Origin: Caryophanales bacterium
Lineage (GTDB): Bacteria > Bacillota_I > Bacilli_A > RFN20 > JAISJY01
Assembly: GCA_031261365.1 (NCBI GenBank)
Contig: JAISJY010000040.1
Span: 1-5,302, forward strand
Direction: 5' to 3'
DNA length: 5,302 nt
Of the stretch, positions 1-4,932 are shown piece by piece (the stretch's first letter is position 1; every line of letters begins with the position of its first letter). Position numbers and translations under genes: made by a program. The notes beneath the pieces are model-generated. The model was given only the letters and a program-made list of their open reading frames with translations. It had not been told where the DNA came from and did no database searches.

Positions 1-266
1 AAACTTCTCTTAAAAAAGCTTATTTAGCTAATGGTGAAGGTTGTTTATCGGTTAATAAAGAATACCCCGGCTTAGTAATTAGAAACTATTTTATTACCAT
101 TAAGGCTTATGATTTTTTATTAGGAAAGATTATTGAAAAAAGATTTACAGGCTATGAAGCTATTGCAGTCCAACACGAATATGACCATTTAAACGGTATT
201 CTTTTTTATGAGAAAATTAGTAAAGATAATCCTTTTGCAGTTCCAAGTAACTCTGTCTCAATCTAA
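1..266 (+). CDS. def: Peptide deformylase, type II, C-terminal part (5' end outside window)
   Basis: Peptide deformylase is a cytosolic metalloenzyme that removes the formyl group from the N-terminal methionine of new proteins. The reading frame begins at base 3 and gives 87 residues up to TAA at 264-266. Two of the three family motifs are visible: EGCLS at 36-50, whose cysteine (42-44) is a metal ligand, and QHEYDHLNG from 171, whose two histidines (174-176 and 186-188) are the other ligands and whose glutamate (177-179) is the catalytic base. The first motif (GxGxAAxQ) and the N-terminus lie before the window. EGCLSV and the sequence after HEYDH fit the type II class of Gram-positive bacteria. 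The metal-binding residues are intact, so the enzyme should be active. The gene meets the ABC permease tail-to-tail, with a 9-bp overlap. Confidence 0.95.
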   Translation, partial: TSLKKAYLANGEGCLSVNKEYPGLVIRNYFITIKAYDFLLGKIIEKRFTGYEAIAVQHEYDHLNGILFYEKISKDNPFAVPSNSVSI

Positions 267-1007
267 AGATAACTTCTTATTTAATAAGTAACAAGATAAC
301 CAAACAATACCTAAACCAAATAATAAGGTAACACCACTTTGAATATATAAGGCTAGATTTCCTGGTAGTTCATAACTACTTGAAGTCATTATTATTAAAG
401 GTAATTGAGAAATGAGTGTAATAACATTTGTAACCACTTCATATAAAATAATAACCACAATTACTTTATATTTTTTAACTTTTAAAATATTTAATAAGAC
501 TAAAACAAAACCGACTAAAGCTAAATAATAAATGATATAAGTTAGCACCATAAAAACATAAATAATAGTGTCTTTACTTGTGAAAAAATAAGATAACATT
601 TCAAAAAATGAATCCCCAAACAGCCCGTTCACCATAACATATATAACTATGATTAAAATAATTGTCATATATAGTAATAAAATAAAAGCGGTAAGTATTT
701 TAGCAATATATAATTTAGAAGTTGAAACAGGAATAGAATGGGTTATATAACCTTCTTTGGAATAAAGAGAGGAGTACATAATTTGATACATAGCACCAAA
801 AAAGATAATAAGTGTAAAGATTAATAATCCAAAAAATATAGTTGTAAGTGCTGAAGCTAAAATACTATAAGATGATTGTCTTTGAATATCTTTTGGCATC
901 TTCATCACAAAATAAAAAATAATAGTAACTGCAATTAAACCTAAACTAGCATAAAGAATCTTAAAAAAGTATTTCTTTAAATCGTGTACAATTATTTTAT
1001 TGACCAT
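258..1007 (-). CDS. ABC-2-type transporter permease subunit, six membrane helices
   Basis: This is a 249-residue integral membrane protein, probably the membrane half of an ABC exporter whose ATPase is encoded immediately upstream. Hydrophobic stretches predict six helices at about 17-36, 51-73, 102-125, 147-172, 180-207 and 218-242. This is the usual count for an ABC-2 permease. Between helices 2 and 3 is a cytoplasmic loop EGYITHSIPVSTSKLYIAKIL-like segment (85-105), typical of the permeases in small Gram-positive ABC operons of the YtrB type. The start at 1005-1007 is set by a strong Shine-Dalgarno, TAAGGAG at 1016-1022, which lies inside the end of the ATPase gene. The two genes overlap by 16 bp, implying translational coupling and a 1:1 complex. 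The stop is TGA. No substrate can be inferred. Homodimerisation of the permease is likely because no second permease gene is present. Confidence 0.82.
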   Translation of the reverse strand: MVNKIIVHDLKKYFFKILYASLGLIAVTIIFYFVMKMPKDIQRQSSYSILASALTTIFFGLLIFTLIIFFGAMYQIMYSSLYSKEGYITHSIPVSTSKLYIAKILTAFILLLYMTIILIIVIYVMVNGLFGDSFFEMLSYFFTSKDTIIYVFMVLTYIIYYLALVGFVLVLLNILKVKKYKVIVVIILYEVVTNVITLISQLPLIIMTSSSYELPGNLALYIQSGVTLLFGLGIVWLSCYLLNKKLSLD

Positions 1008-1693
1008 TTGAACATCTCCTTAAAGGCTCCTTCAACTGAGCCATATTCTGCCACCACATCAACTTTATCTTTGTGTAAAACTATATTGCCCTCTTTAATA
1101 AAGATGACATCATCTAAAATTGGTTCAACATCATAGATTAAATGTGTTGATATTAAAATAGATGAGCCTTTATTGTAATGATTTAATATCAAATCAAAAA
1201 TTAAATCTCTAGTAGCAGGGTCAACTCCCGCGATGGGTTCATCAAAAATGTATAATTTTGCTTCTCTTGATAGAGTTAAAACTAATTGTACTTTTTCTAT
1301 TGTTCCTTTAGAAAGATGTTTAATTTGTTTGTTCAAAGGAATAGAAAACATATTGATTAAATCTACTGCTTTACTTTCATTAAAATCATTAAAAAATGTT
1401 TTATAAAAGTCTATACATTGGTTAACGGTATATCTTGGGAAAATATGGTCTCCATCTGGCAAATAAGAAACTATTTCTTTGGTGTGAACGCCCAAATCTT
1501 GACCATCAACAAAAACTTCTCCTTGATATTCTTTTAATAATCCAACTAATACTTTTATTAATGTTGTTTTTCCACTGGCATTTGGACCTAATAAGCCAAT
1601 TATCTTTCCTTCTTCTAAAGAAAGATTAATTCCTTTTAAGGCAACCACATCAGAAAAGTATTTAACTAAATTCCTGGTTTCTACTAAGCTCAT
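992..1693 (-). CDS. ABC transporter ATP-binding protein, YtrB-like
   Basis: This 233-residue cytosolic ATPase should power the permease encoded just downstream. All the core nucleotide-binding motifs can be read: Walker A GPNASGKTT (36-44), signature LSKGT (127-131), Walker B KLYIFDEP (146-153, with D151 and E152), D-loop GVD (156-158) and the H-loop histidine H184 in ISTHL. The signature is LSKG rather than LSGGQ. The segment where the Q-loop glutamine normally sits reads YLPDGDHIF, with Asp in that place. Both departures are, from memory, normal in the YtrB-like group of Firmicutes, so they do not imply loss of activity. The start ATG (1691-1693) has GAGGT at 1699-1703, five bases upstream. 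The first 32 bp overlap the end of the YwaF-like gene. YtrB-type operons usually carry a GntR regulator gene; none is seen here. Confidence 0.93.
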   Translation of the reverse strand: MSLVETRNLVKYFSDVVALKGINLSLEEGKIIGLLGPNASGKTTLIKVLVGLLKEYQGEVFVDGQDLGVHTKEIVSYLPDGDHIFPRYTVNQCIDFYKTFFNDFNESKAVDLINMFSIPLNKQIKHLSKGTIEKVQLVLTLSREAKLYIFDEPIAGVDPATRDLIFDLILNHYNKGSSILISTHLIYDVEPILDDVIFIKEGNIVLHKDKVDVVAEYGSVEGAFKEMFKWSIK

Positions 1694-2609
1694 TTTTTAC
1701 CTCGTTTCTTCTTTGGACTTTATTTAATAAAAAGTTTAATATTATTAATAATCCTAAAGCACCAACTATAAGTATAACATCATATATTAAATTAATCTTA
1801 AAAAATCCTATCTTAAATCCGGCAAAAGTATATAAAGAAGTATAAAGAGAGAGTAAAGGGTTTCTATATTCAGAATTAAAAAAGAAATTGAACTTAAATA
1901 TTTGATTTGTAAAGACTAAAACATAGTATAAAGGTATAATCCAAATAAAGTTTTTAAGAGAATCTTTCCAAGTAGCTTTTAAGTCTTTTGTTAAAAAGAA
2001 ATAAATACAATAGGCTAAGTAACTATAATGAACGACATTTGATTCAAAAACACGAGGGTGGAAAAAGTTAATTTCTTGAAATCCTAAACTTTCAACATAA
2101 GGGGTATATGAATATAAATCACCGAGGGCAAAACTCATAATACAACCTATTATTCCAAAACAGAGAATATAACCATCTGTTACTTTACTTTTATATAATG
2201 GTCTAATCACGATTAGTATTAGGCATATGTTACAAATATTTAGAGGTAGTAGTTCATAAAACGGTATCTTGAATGTCAACTTTAAAATGAATAAAAATAA
2301 AAACCACCCTACTGCAACATATTCTAAAATCTTTTGTATATCTTTTCTTTCTTTACTTAATTTAAAAAGAATAAAAGGTAAGAAAGCAACATAAATTAAA
2401 ATCATATCGGCTAGAAGACTATATCTAAAGAAGTTATAACTATATTGATAAGAGACACATAAAACTATTGAAACAAGGAAAAAGATACTAATGATTATTA
2501 AGTCTTTTAAAGTGAAAACCTTTTTGTTATATTTATAAATACCCCATCCTAAAGAAAAGACAGCAAATAAGGCAACTAAGATAATAGATAATATTTCTAA
2601 TGTCTTCAT
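1662..2609 (-). CDS. YwaF/TMEM164-like polytopic membrane protein
   Basis: This is a 315-residue protein made almost entirely of hydrophobic segments, about eight predicted helices, followed by a charged cytoplasmic tail (about 297-315). The sequence ELLPLNICNI (119-128) in helix 4 resembles the LPLHLCN signature of the bacterial YwaF family (TIGR02206), related to vertebrate TMEM164. VVHYSYL (192-198) and FTN (233-235) fit other conserved blocks of that family. The family signature histidine is asparagine here (N124). Human TMEM164 has been described as a phospholipid acyltransferase using a Cys and a His; C126 and H194 could be the equivalents, but this is inference. It is the first gene of a three-gene operon and overlaps the ABC ATPase by 32 bp, which suggests a joint role in envelope or lipid homeostasis. 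The start has no Shine-Dalgarno, but a TATAAT box lies seven bases upstream. No alternative start is nearby; the next methionine is residue 69. Confidence 0.65.
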   Translation of the reverse strand: MKTLEILSIILVALFAVFSLGWGIYKYNKKVFTLKDLIIISIFFLVSIVLCVSYQYSYNFFRYSLLADMILIYVAFLPFILFKLSKERKDIQKILEYVAVGWFLFLFILKLTFKIPFYELLPLNICNICLILIVIRPLYKSKVTDGYILCFGIIGCIMSFALGDLYSYTPYVESLGFQEINFFHPRVFESNVVHYSYLAYCIYFFLTKDLKATWKDSLKNFIWIIPLYYVLVFTNQIFKFNFFFNSEYRNPLLSLYTSLYTFAGFKIGFFKINLIYDVILIVGALGLLIILNFLLNKVQRRNEVKNELSRNQEFS

Positions 2610-2615
2610 GAAATT

Positions 2616-2621
2616 ATTATA
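2616..2621 (-). promoter_or_regulatory. Probable -10 box (TATAAT) of operon A, predicting a leaderless message
   Basis: A perfect TATAAT sits so that the expected transcription start, seven bases after the last T, is the A of the ATG at 2609. There is no AGGAGG-like sequence in front of this start. The -35 region is poor: the hexamer 17 bp upstream reads TTTTAT. In AT-rich DNA a chance TATAAT is common, so the exact spacing and the missing ribosome site carry the argument. Confidence 0.45.
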
Positions 2622-2742
2622 TAGAAAGTAGAAAATAAATAAAATGTTTTTTTATGGAAATTGATTAGTGCTGTGATTTTGATATTTCTCTTCGCCATAT
2701 CTTAATAATAAAAAATCATTATTTATTAAAGGAGTTATTTTA

Positions 2743-3507
2743 TTAAGATTTACCATTTGTTTTTGAAAATTTGTTTTTTGCAGCCACCAACCTACAAGTA
2801 TCACATCTAAATCCTATGTCTTTATCACTACATTCAAAATGCCATTCATTGTTACAACTTGGACATAATAATGGAGTGCCTTTTAACCAAGAATTATGCA
2901 AATAATAATATGTGGGAACACCCATCTTTTTTTCAATAACATGACAAATATCAAGTCCTTCTTTTATAAGTCGAGATTTAGGATTACTAACTTGTCTATA
3001 AGAAAATCTATCCCAAAGTCCGTGAATAAAAAGGTCAAGCATTGATTGTAAAGACCTTTGCCATAAAATGATTCTAGTATGTTCTTTTTCGTAAGGGTCT
3101 GTATATGGTATTTTATATAAAGGAACACTCCAACCACAATCGCCACAAATTATAGGTGAACAATCACTTCCTTCAGCACATAAAAAATACCACGAACTAT
3201 TTTTACAATTACAACTATCACCAAAATCAAGAGATTCACCAATTAATTCTATATGAACATCAAATATCTCGTTTATTTCTAGTTTAATTTTGCTTACATA
3301 GATATTATCATTCTTTTCATTTAAAGAATCATCCTCTGGTAACACTGTTATATATTCAATATTACCATCTATTAAAATAGTTTCACCATATGGTAATATT
3401 TGCCCGTTATTTATCAAGGCATTTTTATACCATTCTACCTTATCGATTAAATCATCAATAGATTTATCGTTGTTTTTTGCTATAAACTTCATTTTATATA
3501 CATTCAT
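2743..3507 (-). CDS. DUF2310 family protein with two predicted zinc sites
   Basis: This 254-residue soluble protein matches the DUF2310 family, described as zinc-ribbon proteins that possibly bind nucleic acid; no function has been shown. Recognisable conserved blocks include NGQIL (34-38), LPEDDSLNEK (56-65), VPLYKIP (128-134), GLDIC (184-188), MGVPTYYYL (195-203) and a C-terminal CDTCRL (235-240). Cysteine pairs suggest two zinc sites: C99-x-C101 with C121-x-x-C124 in the middle, and C215-x-x-C218 with C235-x-x-C238 at the end. All eight are present, so the fold should be intact. The start is fixed by GGGAG at 3516-3520, eight bases before the ATG; the next in-frame ATG (residue 6) is too far from it. 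It is the last gene of operon B and starts 14 bp after the restored stop of the small membrane protein. The stop is TAA at 2743-2745. Confidence 0.85.
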   Translation of the reverse strand: MNVYKMKFIAKNNDKSIDDLIDKVEWYKNALINNGQILPYGETILIDGNIEYITVLPEDDSLNEKNDNIYVSKIKLEINEIFDVHIELIGESLDFGDSCNCKNSSWYFLCAEGSDCSPIICGDCGWSVPLYKIPYTDPYEKEHTRIILWQRSLQSMLDLFIHGLWDRFSYRQVSNPKSRLIKEGLDICHVIEKKMGVPTYYYLHNSWLKGTPLLCPSCNNEWHFECSDKDIGFRCDTCRLVAAKNKFSKTNGKS

Positions 3508-3515
3508 TTTATCTA

Positions 3516-3522
3516 CTCCCTC
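3516..3522 (-). promoter_or_regulatory. Shine-Dalgarno of the DUF2310 gene, touching the upstream stop codon
   Basis: On the minus strand the sequence reads TAGAGGGAG followed by eight bases and ATG. GAGGGAG (3516-3522) overlaps by one base the TAG (3522-3524) that ends the -1 frame of the preceding gene. This close stop-to-start packing is what an operon junction looks like. It is the main reason to believe that the -1 frame continuation of the upstream gene is genuine coding sequence. Confidence 0.75.
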
Positions 3523-3991
3523 TATATTGTTTTAATTATCTCATTATGTTCTATTTTTGACAAAAGGTTATCTAAATCATGAATAGATTCATTTTTAATT
3601 CTTGATTTCCTAAAGGCATCTATTGAACCTAAAACACTATTAGGCTTATAACTTGGCTTTTCATGAATTATTATCATATTTTTAGTACTTCCGATTTCAC
3701 TGCCAATATATATGTTAGTGTCTTTAAATCTTTTTCAATTCTTTTTCCAAAGGTAGAAACAAATATTACCTTTTCATCATCAAAATAGATAGTACGATTT
3801 TTATTATGTTTGAAACATACAATTGTTATTGAGATTAAAAAGAATAAAAGTATAACTAATACAGGTATATCTTTTAATGACCAGCTTTCTTGAAGACCAA
3901 TAATATACCCAAATACCCACATTGGTATACTAATTAATGCAAGAATTGCTAATACTGTATACATTTTTGTTTTAAACTTAATTTGTTTCAT
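3522..3991 (-). CDS. Small two-helix membrane protein, reading frame broken by one base (156 aa if restored)
   Basis: The start-codon frame runs from 3991 to a TGA at 3674-3676 and gives 105 residues. The -1 frame stays open from about 3722 to TAG at 3522-3524. Joining the frames at codon 90 gives 156 residues: two membrane helices (about 10-31 and 42-60), then a soluble domain from about 66. The visible start of that domain, RTIYFDDEKVIFVSTFGK, followed in the other frame by DTNIYIGSEIG and KNMIIIHEK, has a strand pattern resembling bacterial PH-like domains. That resemblance is weak, and I do not recognise a named family. The 15 residues after the break in the start frame look like noise. 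The start has AGGA at 4002-4005 and overlaps the upstream gene by 14 bp. The gene is either a damaged copy, a sequencing error in an A/T run, or a programmed -1 frameshift. Confidence 0.7.
3722..3728 (-). other. In-phase -1 slippery heptamer T TTA AAG at the frame break
   Basis: Read on the minus strand, the heptamer is T TTA AAG, with TTA as codon 89 and AAG as codon 90 of the start frame. It has the X XXY YYZ form needed for tandem -1 slippage, and slipping there leads straight into GAC ACT AAC, the frame that stays open to 3522. A run of five A bases lies seven bases upstream, where loss of one base would give the same outcome. I see no strong downstream hairpin or upstream Shine-Dalgarno-like stimulator. 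Confidence 0.4.
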
Positions 3992-4670
3992 GGTTTATCT
4001 GTCCTAGCTCTTTTATCTTTTTTAAATATTCTCTATTAGTTTTAATATCTTTTTTAAAATTAATAATTTCAAATACAAGTCCAATTGGAGTAATAATAAC
4101 CATTAATACCATTAGAAAATCAATGGAAGAATCTCCAATTGCTGAACTTCCCCATTCTGAATTAGCTATACCATGAAAAGCGAAAAAAAAGAAAGAAAGA
4201 ACATACATCATAACATAATGCCACCAAAGTAACTTATCTGTTAAAACAATACTTATCACAATTGAACTTAATAACATTATAGTAGTAACTATTGACCATA
4301 TAATATACCATTTATAATTTCTAAATATTCTTACTATGTTTTTGGTTTTATATGGAGTATTAGATAATTTTATATTTTTTAATATTTGCAATGCTTTCTC
4401 ACGAGTTTCTTGATAGATTAATAATTCCTTTCTTTCTTTTTCACTAGAGCACTCTTTCTTTAATAAAATAAACTCCTTTTTAAAATCAGAGCACACAATT
4501 TTATCAATTATTTCATTATCACCATGCAAGACCCCATAAATATGACCAGCCAAATAACTATTATCTAGAAGCATATTATATTCAGAAGTAAAATATCTAT
4601 GGTGTTTAAAAACATTGGGAATTGATAACTTATAAAATTGTTTTAAAATGTTCTTTTCTTCGGTGTTCAT
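3978..4670 (-). CDS. Unrecognised membrane protein, soluble N-terminus and three C-terminal helices
   Basis: I do not recognise this 230-residue protein. The first 110 residues are soluble, charged and probably helical, with a Lys/Glu-rich stretch at about 64-97 that could form a coiled coil. Three membrane segments follow at about 121-143, 149-169 and 183-204. The last loop carries GIANSEWGSSAIGDSS (167-182), rich in small polar residues and a candidate conserved site. A basic, helical tail ends the protein. It is the first gene of operon B; its stop (TAA, 3978-3980) overlaps the start of the small membrane protein by 14 bp, so the two are probably translated together and may form a membrane complex. 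The ribosome site is weak (AGGT, four bases from ATG), and a TATAAT lies 13 bases upstream of the start. The next methionine is residue 33, so this start is kept. Confidence 0.75.
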   Translation of the reverse strand: MNTEEKNILKQFYKLSIPNVFKHHRYFTSEYNMLLDNSYLAGHIYGVLHGDNEIIDKIVCSDFKKEFILLKKECSSEKERKELLIYQETREKALQILKNIKLSNTPYKTKNIVRIFRNYKWYIIWSIVTTIMLLSSIVISIVLTDKLLWWHYVMMYVLSFFFFAFHGIANSEWGSSAIGDSSIDFLMVLMVIITPIGLVFEIINFKKDIKTNREYLKKIKELGQINHETN

Positions 4671-4682
4671 ATGTACCTAAAT

Positions 4683-4688
4683 ATTATA
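4683..4688 (-). promoter_or_regulatory. Probable -10 box (TATAAT) of operon B
   Basis: A perfect TATAAT predicts a transcription start near 4676, leaving only about six untranslated bases (GTACAT) before the ATG at 4670. The weak AGGT ribosome site (4675-4678) would then lie partly outside the message. No good -35 is found: a TTGTCA at 4714-4719 is 25 bp away, too far. Chance occurrence in AT-rich DNA is possible. Confidence 0.4.
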
Positions 4689-4780
4689 TTGCTTATTTAT
4701 GAAAAAGATATGTTGACAATTCTAAAGAACTTTTTTTGGTGTTTTCTTTCTTTACTATTTCCAAGATTTCTTCTGCTCCA

Positions 4781-4906
4781 TTATTCTAAGTCTAGCAAAT
4801 CAGAAATAAACGCGAAATAGTATAAGTCAATATTTCTAAAATTACACAATACTTGTATATCTGAACACTCAATATCTACAGCAATACAACCATCTTTTTT
4901 CCTTTT
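4781..4906 (-). pseudogene. Remnant resembling the C-terminus of a nucleoside phosphorylase
   Basis: A frame open from 4906 reads DGCIAVDIECSDIQVLCNF (from 4894), then RNIDLYYFAFISDLLDLE, and stops at TAA 4781-4783. The VDIECS stretch resembles the V-(E/D)-M-E-(C/A)-(S/A) motif of the nucleoside phosphorylase/uridine phosphorylase superfamily, whose glutamate contacts the ribose. The following FRNIDLYYF...DLLD fits the next strand and loop of such enzymes. A Trp follows directly after the in-frame TAA (TGG at 4778-4780), and the codons after it give WSRRNL, like the W-D-x-R-x-L often found next in the family. This suggests a decayed longer gene. The catalytic N-terminal two-thirds is absent. 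The match is by eye only. Confidence 0.45.
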
Positions 4907-4932
4907 TCACTTAATCTTGAAAAATTAATCAT
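4876..4932 (-). pseudogene. Truncated 18-codon ORF overlapping the antitoxin stop, possibly the start of a lost toxin gene
   Basis: An ATG at 4930-4932 overlaps the antitoxin stop in the arrangement ATGATTAA. AAGGA lies 11 bases upstream (4944-4948). The peptide MINFSRLSEKGKK is followed by a few codons and TAG at 4876-4878. In AbiE-type systems the toxin gene normally starts exactly here, overlapping the antitoxin stop, so this may be what is left of the toxin N-terminus. The sequence is too short to prove it. At GGA AAA AAG (4894-4902) the -1 frame leads into the phosphorylase-like fragment, so the two remnants may have been joined by a deletion. Confidence 0.35.

Larger units (their letters stand above)
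4671..4924. other. Gene-debris interval between the antitoxin and operon B
   Basis: No intact gene is present here on either strand. On the minus strand it carries most of the short remnants listed separately, then a 30-codon open stretch (4693-4785, ending ELSTYLFHK) of no recognised family, then the operon B promoter. No tRNA, inverted repeat ends, target duplication or terminator with a GC stem can be seen. Confidence 0.6.

Noticed and set aside
273..285. Inverted repeat CTTATTTAATAAG near the deformylase/permease junction
   Set aside because: Loop of one base, A/T-rich stem, and lies within permease codons; such palindromes are expected by chance here.
258..1007. Mycoplasma genetic code (UGA = Trp)
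   Set aside because: The permease ends naturally at TGA beside a convergent gene, and the window's proteins use TGG for tryptophan.
1435..1629. Plus-strand open frame of 64 codons inside the ABC ATPase gene
   Set aside because: It lies wholly opposite well-conserved ATPase motifs, has no family resemblance, and its Leu/Ile-rich content is what antisense reading of such a gene produces.
2606..2698. Minus-strand 30-codon ORF (MAKRNIKITAL...) ending on the YwaF-like start codon in an ATGA overlap
   Set aside because: No Shine-Dalgarno, AT-biased composition with Phe/Tyr/Ile at the end, and it covers the candidate promoter. The ATGA overlap is suggestive but not enough.
2701..2731. Possible hairpin CTTAATAA...TTATTAAAG after the DUF2310 stop as a terminator
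   Set aside because: The stem is nearly all A/T with a bulge and is not followed by a T-run in the direction of transcription.
2964..3146. Minus-strand open frame of 60 codons inside the DUF2310 gene
   Set aside because: It is a shifted frame over a segment where the DUF2310 motifs are clear in the other frame; no ribosome site.
4713..4718. Plus-strand TTGACA as a -35 element
   Set aside because: No -10-like sequence 16-18 bases downstream and no plus-strand gene follows.
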